64,000 nt of DNA from Thalassotalea sp. 1_MG-2023 (lineage in GTDB: Bacteria; Pseudomonadota; Gammaproteobacteria; Enterobacterales; Alteromonadaceae), in NCBI RefSeq assembly GCF_030546745.1, contig NZ_JAUOPD010000003.1, positions 215,427 through 279,426 on the forward strand, in the 5' to 3' direction. The notes under the pieces were generated by a model. It saw only the letters and a program-made list of their open reading frames with translations. It had not been told where the DNA came from and did not search any database. Below, in pieces: positions 52,653 through 62,923 of this stretch (position 1 is the stretch's first letter; each line of letters starts with the position of its first letter). Both the position numbers and the translations under genes were made by a program.

Positions 52653-54821
52653 GTGATTCATTTAGCCTTAAAACCAGCATGTGTTGCATTAGCAATTTCA
52701 GCTGCTATTTCAACCAATGCTTTCGCAAACGAAAAGCAAGATATGGAGCATTTAACTATTTTCGGTAATGAGCACCGTGTCAATGATACACCAGGAAGTG
52801 CTCATGTTTTATCAGAGAAAGAGTTAGAAAAATTCGATTATAGCGACATTATGCGTACACTGACTTCGGTACCTGGTGTTTATGTGTTAGAAGAGGATGG
52901 TTATGGCCTTCGTCCAAACATAGGCATGCGCGGTACTGGGCAAAACAGAAGTGAAAAAGTGACCATTATGGAAGATGGTGTTTTATCTGCACCTGCACCT
53001 TATGCTTCTCCTGCGGCTTATTATTTTCCTACAGCAGGTAGAATGCAATCTATCGAAGTATTAAAAGGTACATCAAGCGCTATGTATGGCCCACGTACCA
53101 CAGGTGGTGTAATTAACCTTTTATCTCGTCAGATCCCAAAAGAAGATGTAGCCGGTAAAATTGATTTAAGTTTAGGTCAAGATGGCTATGGGAAAGTACA
53201 CGGTTTTGTTGGTGGAACAGGTAAAAATATTGCGTCTGTATTCGAAGTGTTTCGATATCAAGCCGATGGCTTTAAAGATATTAATCATACGAACAAAGGA
53301 ACAGGTTTCGTAAAGAATGATGTAATGACTAAAGTACTACTTCGCTCTGATGCAAATACTGAATTTTATCAAGAGTTAGAGGTAAAATTAAAATATGCTG
53401 ATGAAGATTCAGATGAAACCTATATAGGTTTAACATCGGCAGATTATAATGCAGATCCGTATCAACGTTATTCAGCTTCTCAGTTAGATAATATGGCTAC
53501 AGAGCATAAGCAACTGCAAGTTAATCACTTGATCCAACTTTCTCCACGTTTTGTTTTAGGTACCTCTGCATACCATAACGACTTTAACCGTAACTGGTAT
53601 AAAACAAGTAAAGTTAATGGTAAAAGCCTTGGAAGTGGCGGTGTAGAGATTGCCGCTCAGTTTGATAAAAACGTTATTGCAAGCGATGAAATTTCAGTGG
53701 ATGTAAAAGCAAATAACCGTGAATATTTGTCACAAGGTATCCAAACAGTGCTTGATGCAGACTTTAATGCTCATCAGGTTAAGTTTGGATTACGGTATCA
53801 TGAAGATGAAATGGATCGTTATCAATGGGTTGATAAATATAGTTTAGATACGGCCTATGATATGACCTTAACTAGCGCGGGTGTACCTGGTACAGACTCG
53901 AACCGCATCGACAGCGCTGAAGCCCTGGCAATTTTTGTGCATGATGAGTACACCGTAGGTGACTTTATTATCAATGCCGGTTTACGATATGAAGACATGA
54001 CCATTGAGCGTCATGATTGGGGAAAATCTGACGTAGCACGCACAGCTACACCAGCACATAAGAAAAATGACGTTGATGTTTGGTTGCCTTCTTTGGCGTT
54101 AACGTATCGAATTAACAACGAACTTCTACTATTAGGTGGCGTCCAAAAAGGCTTCGCGCCACCAGCACCTGGCAATACCGATAGCGAAAATGAAGAAAGT
54201 ATGAATTATGAGTTCGGTATCCGTTACCAAGACAATGCATTTAATGGTGAAGCTATTGCGTTCGTTTCGGATTATAAAAACATGCATGGAAACTGTACAG
54301 CAAGCCAAAACTGTGATGATGATAACATTGGTAATCAATACAATGCTGGCGAAGTTGCAGTTTCAGGTGTTGAAGTAAAAGCAGGGTATGAACTATCGAC
54401 GTCTTCATTAACGATACCTTTTGACCTTACATATACCTTAACGAAAACCGAATTTGAGAATAGTTTTGCTTCTGATTTCTGGGGTAACGTAACAAAAGGT
54501 GATGATCTTCCATACTTACCCGAGCAGCAATTACAATTAACGGCTGGTATTGTAGGCGATAAATGGCGTACAGATTTACTTATTCGCTACTTAGCTGAAA
54601 TGCGTACAAGTGCAGGTCAAGGAAATATTGCTACAGACGATAAAATTGCTAGTAGAACCGTAGTTGATTTATCTGCAAGTTATGAGTTAGATAAGAGTCA
54701 AAAAGTGAAGCTTAGCGTTGATAACTTACTCGATAAAGATTATATGGTGTCGCGTACACATGGTTCTATAATGGTGGGTAAGCCTCGTACTTTATCGGTG
54801 AGCTACCAATATAGTTTCTAA
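52653..54821 (+). CDS. TonB-dependent receptor, FecA/siderophore type
   Basis: A 722-residue outer-membrane receptor starting at GTG (52653), with AAGGG about 10 bases before. A signal peptide (about 1-25), TonB-box-like MEHLTIFGNE, a plug (about 40-165; IMRTLTSVPGVYVLEEDGYG, IGMRGTGQNRSEKVTIMEDG, SSAMYGPRTTGGVINLLSR) and a barrel ending in SYQYSF are seen. The plug resembles FecA-like Fe(III)-chelate receptors. A Fur box controls it. An internal CTASQNC disulfide loop lies in the barrel. The ligand is not known. Confidence 0.9.
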   Translation: MIHLALKPACVALAISAAISTNAFANEKQDMEHLTIFGNEHRVNDTPGSAHVLSEKELEKFDYSDIMRTLTSVPGVYVLEEDGYGLRPNIGMRGTGQNRSEKVTIMEDGVLSAPAPYASPAAYYFPTAGRMQSIEVLKGTSSAMYGPRTTGGVINLLSRQIPKEDVAGKIDLSLGQDGYGKVHGFVGGTGKNIASVFEVFRYQADGFKDINHTNKGTGFVKNDVMTKVLLRSDANTEFYQELEVKLKYADEDSDETYIGLTSADYNADPYQRYSASQLDNMATEHKQLQVNHLIQLSPRFVLGTSAYHNDFNRNWYKTSKVNGKSLGSGGVEIAAQFDKNVIASDEISVDVKANNREYLSQGIQTVLDADFNAHQVKFGLRYHEDEMDRYQWVDKYSLDTAYDMTLTSAGVPGTDSNRIDSAEALAIFVHDEYTVGDFIINAGLRYEDMTIERHDWGKSDVARTATPAHKKNDVDVWLPSLALTYRINNELLLLGGVQKGFAPPAPGNTDSENEESMNYEFGIRYQDNAFNGEAIAFVSDYKNMHGNCTASQNCDDDNIGNQYNAGEVAVSGVEVKAGYELSTSSLTIPFDLTYTLTKTEFENSFASDFWGNVTKGDDLPYLPEQQLQLTAGIVGDKWRTDLLIRYLAEMRTSAGQGNIATDDKIASRTVVDLSASYELDKSQKVKLSVDNLLDKDYMVSRTHGSIMVGKPRTLSVSYQYSF

Positions 54822-54847
54822 GTTGTTTTATAAATACGCTACAAAAG

Positions 54848-54873
54848 GCTTGATATTTCGTATCAAGCTTTTT
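54848..54873 (+). terminator. Terminator of the second iron receptor gene
   Basis: GCTTGATA (54848-54855) pairs with TATCAAGC (54861-54868), followed by five T, 26 bases after the stop codon. Confidence 0.85.
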
Positions 54874-54881
54874 ACAAAAGC

Positions 54882-54934
54882 AAATAAAAATAATTCTCAT
54901 TTGTATTGACTGTGAGGCGAACCATTGTTAGTAT
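54882..54934 (+). promoter_or_regulatory. Fur box and promoter of a small RNA gene
   Basis: AAATAAAAATAATTCTCATTTG (about 54882-54903) is a Fur-box-like block nearly identical to the one in the haem receptor promoter. It is followed by TTGACT (54906-54911), a 17-bp spacer and TAGTAT (54929-54934). Confidence 0.6.
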
Positions 54935-54940
54935 ACAAAC

Positions 54941-55168
54941 AACTTGATGTTAACCCTTAAGTGTTTTTACTCACATAGCCAGAGTAAAGCTATTAACAGC
55001 AAGTGTTTACATTAAAGTCAAAGCAAGTATTTGCCCTTACTTATTTGTTCTGAGTCTTTAATGGTTGATGTACCTGCATGGGTACTTCTTTCCGGGAGTA
55101 CGTGCGTAGAATTGCTCTTACTGCGTAAACGTATTGTTAGCCCCGCTCGTTAGAGTGGGGCTTTTTTT
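54941..55168 (+). ncRNA. Predicted Fur-regulated small RNA
   Basis: A Fur-controlled promoter and a strong Rho-independent terminator (55139-55168) enclose about 228 bases with no open frame of note, and the upstream receptor gene already has its own terminator. The enclosed sequence holds hairpins (for example GTACC...GGTAC near 55069-55085). A stretch ACTCACATAGCCAGAGTA recalls, loosely, the ACTCACAT-like core of RyhB. RyhB-type RNAs are made under iron starvation and silence iron-protein mRNAs. Existence and ends are inferred. Confidence 0.55.
55139..55168 (+). terminator. Terminator of the predicted small RNA
   Basis: AGCCCCGCTC (55139-55148) pairs with GAGTGGGGCT (55153-55162) across GTTA with one G-T pair, followed by a run of T to 55168. 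The T-run is on the plus side only, so it serves rightward transcription. Confidence 0.9.
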
Positions 55169-55194
55169 ATATGTTGTTCACGATATTGTAAACG

Positions 55195-56160
55195 TTAAGT
55201 ACCGCAAACAAGTTCTTTTACTGTTACTTGGCTGAGCGATAGTGCAGAGTTGTGCGGAATCGTTTGGTGACCAGCTAATAAATAAATAACCTTCTTTCCT
55301 GCTTCTGCAAGTTCTAATGCATGCTGTGCATTTATTAACACATCAGCATTAATTTGTTGCGGGTACTTATCTGCGTCTCTTCTAATATATTCAATAAAAG
55401 CAGGGTTTACCTGTTCGTCATAAATTACTGCATCAGCAAACTGCATTTCTCGGTGGGCTGATAACGTTAAATTATCAGGGTTACCTAATAATGTATGAAT
55501 GAACACAATTTCACCGCTAGGCAAAGAAACTTCCTGCTTTAGCTGTTGAATAAGTTGGAGTTCAGCTTGTTCGATATTGCCATCGAGTACTAGCTGTCCG
55601 ATAGATCCTCGTAATATCTCTTCCCAGAATGCACGGCGATTTCTTACGCCCTTGATACGCGCTTTAACGTGATCTCGAAATTTATAACTAAAGTTAGCAA
55701 GTTTGCCGTAACCATCAGGTAACGTTTTTTCAATTTGTTCACGCAACATGCGTAAAAGAATGGGGGCTGAACCTGAGCTGGATAAGGCAATAAGCATCGG
55801 ATCTCTATCAATAATACTTGGTGTGATCCAGCTACACAAAGCCGGTTGATCAACGACATTGACGAGAATATCTAGCTGATGAGCGTTCGCCGCAACTTGT
55901 TGATTAACGGCCTCGTCGTCAGTTGCAGCAATAATTAAATTAAACTGCTGTAAGTTATTCGCTTGATATTGATGAGGTAGGTGTTCAAGTGATTCATTAT
56001 CAATTAAACGTTCAACAGTCTCATTGCACTTTTCGCTCATAACAGTAATGGTGCAATTAGCTTTTAACAGTAATTCTATTTTTCTAGCAGCAACATCACC
56101 ACCGCCTACAATTAATGCATTAATGCGATTAGCGGTTAGAAATATTGGAAAGTAATTCAT
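55195..56160 (-). CDS. CysG-like siroheme synthase with shortened methylase part
   Basis: A 321-residue protein from the ATG at 56160 (MNYFPIFLTANRINALIVGG); the frame is open further upstream. Residues 1 to about 200 match the precorrin-2 dehydrogenase/ferrochelatase half of CysG: NAD-binding VGGGDVAARKIELLL, NLIIAATDDEAVNQQVA and SSSGSAPILLRMLREQIE. The last 100 residues resemble only the first part of the uroporphyrinogen-III methylase half (GEIVFIHTLLGNPDNLTLSA against the usual GPGDPDLLTL), with the GxGPGD motif lost and the rest missing; CysG is normally about 457 residues. It should oxidise precorrin-2 and perhaps insert iron for siroheme. Confidence 0.85.
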   Translation of the reverse strand: MNYFPIFLTANRINALIVGGGDVAARKIELLLKANCTITVMSEKCNETVERLIDNESLEHLPHQYQANNLQQFNLIIAATDDEAVNQQVAANAHQLDILVNVVDQPALCSWITPSIIDRDPMLIALSSSGSAPILLRMLREQIEKTLPDGYGKLANFSYKFRDHVKARIKGVRNRRAFWEEILRGSIGQLVLDGNIEQAELQLIQQLKQEVSLPSGEIVFIHTLLGNPDNLTLSAHREMQFADAVIYDEQVNPAFIEYIRRDADKYPQQINADVLINAQHALELAEAGKKVIYLLAGHQTIPHNSALSLSQVTVKELVCGT

Positions 56161-56411
56161 GAACACCCTGCTTTTAGAATAGCTATCATTTAAATAGTGT
56201 TGTCTTTTTAGATTTATGCATGAACGTTGTCTACCAACATCCGGTACCCACAATACCTTAAAAAAAGAATTAATAGAGCAATTTAGCGACTGTCAATTAA
56301 GTACAATTAATTAGACTAACTAATTATTGTCATGTTAATAACTAAATTCAATGAGTTTTTATGCTATTCAATGATAAAATATCAGCAGTGTGAATTTTAC
56401 TGAGAATTATA

Positions 56412-57293
56412 ATGCCCTGGATACAACTCCGATTAAGTGCTAACGAAGATACGGCCGAGAAATATAGCGATTGGTTAATGGCGTGCGGTGCTCAAGCTGT
56501 TACTTTTATTGATGCCAAAGATACGCCTATATATGAACCTCTTCCGGGCGATGAAGTACTTTATTGGGCAAATACGGTAGTAATGGGTCTTTATGATGCT
56601 ACCCATGACATGGATGCTGCAATTCGTTATTTGCAACGCATTCACCCTGACCGAGAAAAAATGAAATTCAAGCTCGAGCAACTCGAAGATAAAGACTGGG
56701 AAAGAGAGTGGATGGATAATTTCCATCCGATGAAATTTGGCGAGAAACTATGGATATGTCCAAGCTGGCGTGAGGTCCCTGAACCAGATGCTGTCAATGT
56801 TATGTTAGACCCTGGCTTAGCCTTTGGTACGGGCACACATCCAACAACCGCCTTATGTTTAACGTGGTTAGATAGCCTTGATTTAACGGGAAAAACCGTT
56901 GTTGATTTCGGCTGTGGTTCAGGCATTTTATCATTAGCGGCATTAAAATTAGGTGCAAAGCAAGTGATCGGAATCGATATAGACCCACAAGCACTACAGG
57001 CAAGTAAAGAAAATGCAAAAAGAAATGGTGTAGAAAGTCGACTATCATTGTACCTTCCTCAAGACCAACCGTCATTAAAGGCTGATATTGTCGTTGCTAA
57101 TATTTTAGCAGGCCCTTTGCGTGAACTTGCACCAACCATTACTGGATTTTTAGCAAACGATGCCAAACTTGCTTTATCAGGTGTTTTAGAAGCGCAAGCA
57201 GAGTCACTTCAAGAAATTTATAGCCAATGGTGTGAAATGGATCCCGTTGCAGTGCAAGAAGAATGGGTAAGACTATCGGGAACTGGCCGCTAA
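56412..57293 (+). CDS. prmA: Ribosomal protein L11 methyltransferase
   Basis: A 293-residue PrmA, the same length as in E. coli. The N-terminal L11-binding domain ([20 protein letters not shown]) is followed by the AdoMet domain with [14 protein letters not shown] (near 141-154) and [14 protein letters not shown] (near 168-181), and NIL in [10 protein letters not shown]. It trimethylates L11. It is divergent from the CysG-like gene and followed by dusB-fis, an order seen in related gammaproteobacteria. Confidence 0.96.
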   Translation: MPWIQLRLSANEDTAEKYSDWLMACGAQAVTFIDAKDTPIYEPLPGDEVLYWANTVVMGLYDATHDMDAAIRYLQRIHPDREKMKFKLEQLEDKDWEREWMDNFHPMKFGEKLWICPSWREVPEPDAVNVMLDPGLAFGTGTHPTTALCLTWLDSLDLTGKTVVDFGCGSGILSLAALKLGAKQVIGIDIDPQALQASKENAKRNGVESRLSLYLPQDQPSLKADIVVANILAGPLRELAPTITGFLANDAKLALSGVLEAQAESLQEIYSQWCEMDPVAVQEEWVRLSGTGR

Positions 57294-57493
57294 CATTTTG
57301 TAATAGTTGAGTTAAAATTTATACAGAATCGTTATACATTTTAAATCTAAATCATCTGCAATATTGTTTTGTCAAAAGTCAATATAAAAAGATTGAAAAA
57401 AACTCACATTTGTTCAATTTATATGCTTTTCAATCTTGCTAAAAACGCGTAAACTTAGCGCCCTTTTGAAAGGTAGCTCAAAAAAACAGCAAC

Positions 57494-58459
57494 GTGAATA
57501 TTGGTTCTTATCGATTAAATAGTCAAACTATGCTTGCGCCTATGGCCGGTATTACAGACCAACCAATGCGTCAGATTTGCTGTCGAATGGGGGCTGGGTT
57601 GGCCGTATCAGAAATGGTGTCTGCAAACCCAAAAGTCTGGAATACTGAAAAGTCTAAAAGACGTTTGATTCACTCTGCTGAATCAGGTATTCGTTCTGTT
57701 CAAATTGCAGGTTCTGAACCTGACGAGCTAGCTTTTGCTGCGAAAGTCAATGTTGATAATGGTGCACAAATCATTGATATCAACATGGGGTGTCCAGCGA
57801 AGAAAGTGAATAAAAAATTGGCGGGTTCAGCTTTGCTGAAAGAGCCTGTATTAGTCGAACAGATTGTAAAATCAGTGGTTAATGCGGTTTCTGTACCCGT
57901 CACGTTAAAAATTCGTACCGGATGGTGTGAAAATAGTAAAAATGCTGTCGAAATTGCGCAAATCGCTGAGCACAATGGTATTCAATCTTTAGTCGTTCAT
58001 GGCCGTACACGCAATGACTTTTATAAAGGTGATGCTGAATACGACACCATTAAAGCTGTTAAAAAGTCAGTGAGTATTCCTGTAGTCGCTAATGGAGACA
58101 TTACTGACGCAGAAAAAGCAGCGCAAGTGCTCACTTATACCGGTGCTGACGCCATTATGATTGGCCGAGGAGCTCAAGGTCGACCGTGGATTTTTAGAGA
58201 AGTAAATCACTTTCTTGAAACAGGTCAACATTTAGCGCCACCATTAATAGCAGAAATACGCTCAATCGTGATTGAGCATGTAAAGGATTTACACACGTTT
58301 TACGGTGAGTTTATGGGCGTTAGATTTGCTCGCAAGCACACCTCTTGGTATACACAACTGTTACACCAAGGAAAAGAGTTTCGTTCTATATTTAATGCAT
58401 TAGAAAGTTGTGAAGAACAACTCGATGCGTTGAATAAGTATTTTGATCATTTAAATTAA
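57494..58459 (+). CDS. dusB: tRNA-dihydrouridine synthase B
   Basis: A 321-residue flavoprotein starting at GTG (57494). [20 protein letters not shown] and [18 protein letters not shown] (with the catalytic Cys) are the DusB signatures, and [12 protein letters not shown] and [11 protein letters not shown] are FMN-binding parts. It reduces uridine 17 in tRNA. It is the first gene of the dusB-fis operon; fis begins 18 bases after its stop. The 200-base region before it should hold the growth-rate-controlled fis promoter. Confidence 0.96.
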   Translation: MNIGSYRLNSQTMLAPMAGITDQPMRQICCRMGAGLAVSEMVSANPKVWNTEKSKRRLIHSAESGIRSVQIAGSEPDELAFAAKVNVDNGAQIIDINMGCPAKKVNKKLAGSALLKEPVLVEQIVKSVVNAVSVPVTLKIRTGWCENSKNAVEIAQIAEHNGIQSLVVHGRTRNDFYKGDAEYDTIKAVKKSVSIPVVANGDITDAEKAAQVLTYTGADAIMIGRGAQGRPWIFREVNHFLETGQHLAPPLIAEIRSIVIEHVKDLHTFYGEFMGVRFARKHTSWYTQLLHQGKEFRSIFNALESCEEQLDALNKYFDHLN

Positions 58460-58477
58460 CTTAAGAGTCTGAACTAT

Positions 58478-58765
58478 ATGTTTGAACAAAATATTTCATC
58501 TCCGTTTGTTACAGGTAATGTACAAACACAAGCTGAAGCTTCTCCATTACGTACACAAGCTAAAATTGCTATCAGCAACTACTTATCTCAATTAAACGGC
58601 AATGACGTTGACGATATGTACGAATTGGTACTGTCAGAAATTGAAGCACCTATGCTGGAGGAAGTGATGAAGTATACACGCGGTAATCAAACACGTGCTG
58701 CTAATTTACTAGGCATAAACCGTGGTACTTTACGTAAGAAGTTGAAAAAGTACGGTATGAACTAA
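58478..58765 (+). CDS. fis: DNA-binding protein Fis
   Basis: A 95-residue Fis, slightly shorter than the 98 residues of E. coli. The C-terminal helix-turn-helix ([20 protein letters not shown]) is fully conserved, and the N-terminal hairpin used for Hin stimulation is present but divergent. Fis bends DNA and activates rRNA promoters; one such promoter lies 5 kb to the right. It follows dusB in an operon and is ended by a perfect terminator. Confidence 0.97.
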   Translation: MFEQNISSPFVTGNVQTQAEASPLRTQAKIAISNYLSQLNGNDVDDMYELVLSEIEAPMLEEVMKYTRGNQTRAANLLGINRGTLRKKLKKYGMN

Positions 58766-58788
58766 GTACACGCAGGTTAGCCTGCAAT

Positions 58789-58814
58789 AAAAAAGCACCC
58801 TAGGGTGCTTTTTT
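58789..58814 (+). terminator. Terminator of dusB-fis
   Basis: AAAAAAGCACCC (58789-58800) pairs with GGGTGCTTTTTT (58803-58814), a perfect 12-bp stem with a T-run. Confidence 0.95.
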
Positions 58815-58834
58815 ACTTATAGCTAATGAACAAT

Positions 58835-58850
58835 GTTTACGTAAACGAAA
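58835..58850. promoter_or_regulatory. Palindrome upstream of purH, possible PurR site
   Basis: GTTTACGTAAAC (58835-58846) is a perfect 12-bp palindrome; the overlapping ACGTAAACG matches the left half of the PurR consensus ACGCAAACG at eight of nine bases, but the right half does not match. It lies about 100 bases before purH. Confidence 0.3.
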
Positions 58851-58944
58851 ACTTTCATTGGTAAAAACAAGATGGATGAATCGCCAAGGACATATGTCAA
58901 AGGCCAGACAAAACAATATTTACATTAAGGTAACAGAAACAACA

Positions 58945-60546
58945 ATGGATACCCCACGCCCAATTAAACGTGCACTATTAAGTGTGTCTGATAAAATCGG
59001 TATTGTCGATTTTGCCCGTAGTTTAGCGCAAAAAGGTGTTGATATTCTTTCAACTGGCGGCACTGCGAAATTGTTAGCAGATAATGGCATTAAGGTGACA
59101 GAAGTGTCTGATCACACTGGCCACCCAGAAATAATGGATGGCCGAGTAAAAACGCTTCATCCAAAAATTCATGGTGGTATTTTGGCACGTCGTGGCACTG
59201 ATGAAACGGTTATGGCTGACAACAATATTGCTGCAATTGATATGGTTGTGGTTAATTTGTACCCATTTGCAAATACTGTTGCTAAAGAGAATTGTTCACT
59301 AGAAGATGCAATTGAAAATATTGATATTGGCGGGCCAACAATGGTGCGTGCAGCGGCAAAAAATCATAAAGATGTGACGATTATCGTTAACGCTCATGAT
59401 TATGACCGTGTATTAGCTGAATTAGACGCAAACAACGGCTCGTTAACCTATAACACGCGCTTTGATCTAGCCATTGCTGCATATGAACATACTGCTTCTT
59501 ACGACGGCATGATCGCTAATTATTTCGGCCAAATGTTATCAGCACATGGCACAGAAAGTAACGAAGTGAATTTTGAAGAAACCAACAAGTTTCCACGAAC
59601 CTTCAACAGTCAATTTATTAAAAAGCAAGATCTTCGCTACGGTGAAAACTCTCATCAAGATGCCGCTTTTTATGTTGAAGCAAACCCTGAAGAAGCGTCG
59701 GTATCAACCGCAACACAACTTCAAGGAAAAGCACTGTCGTACAACAACATTGCAGACACTGATGCAGCACTAGAATGTGTTAAAGAATTTGAAGAACCAG
59801 CTTGCGTTATTGTTAAGCATGCAAACCCTTGTGGGGTGGCTATTGGCGATAATATTTTAACCGCATATGACTTAGCGTTTAAAACTGATCCAACTTCTGC
59901 ATTCGGTGGCATTATTGCTTTTAACCGTGAACTAGATGCAGATACTGCGGAAGCTATCGTTTCTCGTCAGTTTGTAGAAGTTATTATCGCGCCTTCTATT
60001 TCAGAAGCTGCAGCACAAATCGTTGCCGCAAAACCTAATGTACGTTTATTAGAATGTGGTCAGTGGAATGTACAAACAAGTGGCCTAGATTATAAACGTG
60101 TCAATGGCGGTTTATTACTGCAAGATCGTGATCAAGGTCGTGTAAATGACGAAGATCTTAAAGTAGTGACAAAGCGTCAACCCACAGAAGATGAGATGCG
60201 TGATCTTAAATTTTGTTGGAAAGTTGCCAAATTTGTTAAATCAAATGCCATTGTTTATGTTAAAAATAGTATGACAATTGGTGTTGGTGCGGGACAAATG
60301 AGCCGCGTATACTCTGCTAAGGTCGCTGGTATTAAAGCTGCAGATGAAAACTTAGAAGTAAAAGGGTCTGTAATGGCTTCTGATGCATTCTTTCCTTTCC
60401 GTGACGGTTTAGATGCCGCTGCAGAAGCAGGCATTACTGCGGTAATTCAGCCAGGTGGCTCGATGCGTGACGAAGAGGTTATTGCTGCAGCCGATGAACA
60501 CGGTATTGCAATGGTATTTACTGGTATGCGTCACTTCCGTCATTAA
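58945..60546 (+). CDS. purH: Bifunctional AICAR transformylase/IMP cyclohydrolase
   Basis: A 533-residue PurH from the ATG at 58945 ([17 protein letters not shown]); the frame extends upstream to 58858 but the E. coli-like N-terminus begins here. The N-terminal MGS-like cyclohydrolase domain has [24 protein letters not shown] and the C-terminal transformylase domain has [13 protein letters not shown] and KHANPCGVA, including the Lys-His pair. It catalyses the last two steps of IMP synthesis. purD follows after one intervening gene. Confidence 0.97.
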   Translation: MDTPRPIKRALLSVSDKIGIVDFARSLAQKGVDILSTGGTAKLLADNGIKVTEVSDHTGHPEIMDGRVKTLHPKIHGGILARRGTDETVMADNNIAAIDMVVVNLYPFANTVAKENCSLEDAIENIDIGGPTMVRAAAKNHKDVTIIVNAHDYDRVLAELDANNGSLTYNTRFDLAIAAYEHTASYDGMIANYFGQMLSAHGTESNEVNFEETNKFPRTFNSQFIKKQDLRYGENSHQDAAFYVEANPEEASVSTATQLQGKALSYNNIADTDAALECVKEFEEPACVIVKHANPCGVAIGDNILTAYDLAFKTDPTSAFGGIIAFNRELDADTAEAIVSRQFVEVIIAPSISEAAAQIVAAKPNVRLLECGQWNVQTSGLDYKRVNGGLLLQDRDQGRVNDEDLKVVTKRQPTEDEMRDLKFCWKVAKFVKSNAIVYVKNSMTIGVGAGQMSRVYSAKVAGIKAADENLEVKGSVMASDAFFPFRDGLDAAAEAGITAVIQPGGSMRDEEVIAAADEHGIAMVFTGMRHFRH

Positions 60547-60582
60547 GATTGGAGCGTGTGAGCTTTACTCTGTTTTAAGTTT

Positions 60583-60618
60583 AAAAAAGCGTTGAAAACT
60601 TGTTTTCGCGCTTTTTTT
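60583..60618 (+). terminator. Terminator of purH
   Basis: AAAAAAGCG-T-TGAAAAC (60583-60599) pairs with GTTTTCG-CGCTTTTTTT (60602-60618), a long A/T-flanked stem with a T-run. Confidence 0.88.
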
Positions 60619-60710
60619 AAATTTTTTTATCGGTTTTGAATATTGTTTTCGCATATTTTGTTCTTATATTTTGATATAACTACAATAGGTCATTCAGAGG
60701 AAGAAAAAAT

Positions 60711-61562
60711 ATGAAAGCATTAAGAAATAAATTAATCAGTGCTGTTATAGGTTCAGCAACGCTTTTTGGTGGAGCAGCGGCAATCGCAGAAGAAACATCT
60801 GCCGAGTTAATGTTGATGAAAGCGAAAGAGGCTTCAGCACTTGAACGTGCGGTAATGGGTAAACATCGCAGCGATAAAAATAAAGCTCGAGACATTTACC
60901 GTAATCCACTTGAAACATTAAAATTCTTTGGTTTTAAACCCGATATGACAGTGGTGGAGATTGCCCCAGGTGGTGGTTGGTATACAGAGATATTAGCACC
61001 AGCACTAAAAGAAAAAGGTACACTTTACGGTGCTCATTACCCAGATACAGGCGGTGATGATTATTATAGTAAATCTCGTCGTAGTTTAGAAAAAAAATTA
61101 TCAGGTAATGAAGTTTTTAGCAAAGTAAAGCTGACTAATTTCACTCCTAAACAGCCAAGTGAATTAGCCCCTGCTGGAACGGCTGATTTAGTGTTAACTT
61201 TTCGAAACCTGCATAACTGGGGCGAAGAAGGTGTTGAGCAAATATTCAAAGACGCGTTTACCGCGTTAAAATCAGGCGGCGTGTTAGGGGTGGTAGAACA
61301 TAGAATGCCAGATACACAGTCATGGCCTGAAGATAAGCGCAGCGGATATTTTCCTGAACAGTTGACAGTTAAATTAGCAAAAGATGCGGGTTTTCAGTTA
61401 GCTGAGAAAAGTGAAATAAACGCGAACGCGAAAGATACCGCCGATCACCCTAAAGGTGTTTGGACATTACCGCCATCACTACGATTAGGTGATAAAGACA
61501 AAGAGAAATATTTAGCAATTGGTGAAAGTGATCGAATGACACTTAAATTTGTAAAACCTTAA
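60711..61562 (+). CDS. Exported SAM-methyltransferase-like protein
   Basis: A 283-residue protein with a clear signal peptide (MKALRNKLISAVIGSATLFG, cleaved near 26) and a class I methyltransferase fold of the COG4798 type: motif I VEIAPGGGWYTEILAP (near 83-98), LVLTFRNLHNW and LKSGGVLGVVEHR. AdoMet is not normally present in the periplasm, so it may bind another ligand or have been repurposed. RNPLETLKFFGFKPDMTV is typical of the family. It sits between purH and purD with its own ribosome site (GAGGAAG). Confidence 0.85.
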   Translation: MKALRNKLISAVIGSATLFGGAAAIAEETSAELMLMKAKEASALERAVMGKHRSDKNKARDIYRNPLETLKFFGFKPDMTVVEIAPGGGWYTEILAPALKEKGTLYGAHYPDTGGDDYYSKSRRSLEKKLSGNEVFSKVKLTNFTPKQPSELAPAGTADLVLTFRNLHNWGEEGVEQIFKDAFTALKSGGVLGVVEHRMPDTQSWPEDKRSGYFPEQLTVKLAKDAGFQLAEKSEINANAKDTADHPKGVWTLPPSLRLGDKDKEKYLAIGESDRMTLKFVKP

Positions 61563-61632
61563 TTGCAAGCTTTTAGTAATCAGAAAGAGTGACTTGTCGC
61601 TCTTTCTTTTTAACCATTTTAGGAAATTATCA

Positions 61633-62916
61633 ATGAATGTATTAGTTATTGGCAGTGGCGGACGCGAGCATGCGTTAGCTTGGAAAGCCGCTCAAGCAAA
61701 TCAAGTTGAAAAGGTATTTGTTGCACCGGGTAACGCGGGTACTGCAATCGAACCCAAATTAGAAAATATCGATATCTCGGTGAGCAATATCGATGCCTTA
61801 GTTAATTTTGCTAAAACCAATAACGTCAGTTTAACCATTGTAGGCCCAGAGCAACCATTGGTTGATGGGATTGTTGATGTCTTTCAGCAAGAAGGGTTAG
61901 CTATTTTTGGCCCGAGTGCAAAAGCAGCTCAACTAGAAGGTTCGAAAGCCTTTACAAAAGATTTTCTTGCTCGTCATAATATCCCTACAGGGAGCTACGC
62001 TAACTTTACCGAAATCGAACCGGCATTAGCGTACGTACGTGAACAGGGTGCTCCTATTGTTGTTAAGGCTGACGGCCTAGCAGCAGGTAAAGGTGTGATT
62101 GTTGCGATGACACTTGAAGAAGCAGAAGACGCGATTAAAGATATGCTCGCTGGCAATGCGTTCGGTGATGCTGGCCATCGTGTGGTTATTGAAGAATTTT
62201 TAGAAGGCGAAGAAGCAAGCTTTATTGTGATGGTTGATGGTAAAAATATTTTACCTTTTGCTACAAGCCAAGACCATAAACGCGCGTACGATGGCGATAA
62301 AGGACCTAATACCGGTGGTATGGGCGCATATTCACCTGCACCCGTTGTAACACCAGAAATACATAAACGTACCATGGAAGAAGTGATTATACCGACAGTT
62401 GAAGGTATGGCGAAAGAAGATGCCCCTTATACTGGTTTTTTGTATGCAGGATTAATGATCGCAGCAGATGGAACACCAAAAGTGATTGAATATAACTGTC
62501 GTTTTGGTGATCCTGAAACTCAACCTATAATGATGCGTTTACAATCAAACCTTGTCGATTTATGTTTAGCTGCTTGTGAGGGTAAGCTTAACATTCAAAA
62601 CATTAGTTTTGACCCTCGTGCAGCAGTAGGTGTTGTGCTTGCAGCAGCGGGTTATCCGGCAAGTTACCCGAAAGGTGACGTTATCTCTGGTTTAGATACA
62701 AACAGAGCAGAAGATCGTAAAACTTTTCATGCAGGCACAGCATTGAAAGATGGCCATGTTGTTACTGCTGGTGGCAGAGTGTTATGTGCTACTGCGCTTG
62801 GAGAAAATGTAACGTCTGCACAAAAAGCTGCGTATGAACTACTACACCAAATTACTTGGCAAGGTGTAGAGTTTAGAACTGATATTGCCCATCGCGCGAT
62901 TGCACGAGAAAGGTGA
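61633..62916 (+). CDS. purD: Phosphoribosylamine-glycine ligase
   Basis: A 427-residue PurD from the ATG at 61633 (MNVLVIGSGGREHALAWK), preceded by AGGA; an open frame reaches back to 61594 without support. The N-terminal domain, ATP-grasp domain (VVKADGLAAGKGVIVA, GGMGAYSPAPVVT) and C-terminal EYNCRFGDPETQPIM are complete. It catalyses the second step of purine synthesis. A terminator follows. Confidence 0.97.
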   Translation: MNVLVIGSGGREHALAWKAAQANQVEKVFVAPGNAGTAIEPKLENIDISVSNIDALVNFAKTNNVSLTIVGPEQPLVDGIVDVFQQEGLAIFGPSAKAAQLEGSKAFTKDFLARHNIPTGSYANFTEIEPALAYVREQGAPIVVKADGLAAGKGVIVAMTLEEAEDAIKDMLAGNAFGDAGHRVVIEEFLEGEEASFIVMVDGKNILPFATSQDHKRAYDGDKGPNTGGMGAYSPAPVVTPEIHKRTMEEVIIPTVEGMAKEDAPYTGFLYAGLMIAADGTPKVIEYNCRFGDPETQPIMMRLQSNLVDLCLAACEGKLNIQNISFDPRAAVGVVLAAAGYPASYPKGDVISGLDTNRAEDRKTFHAGTALKDGHVVTAGGRVLCATALGENVTSAQKAAYELLHQITWQGVEFRTDIAHRAIARER

Positions 62917-62923
62917 AGTTAAT

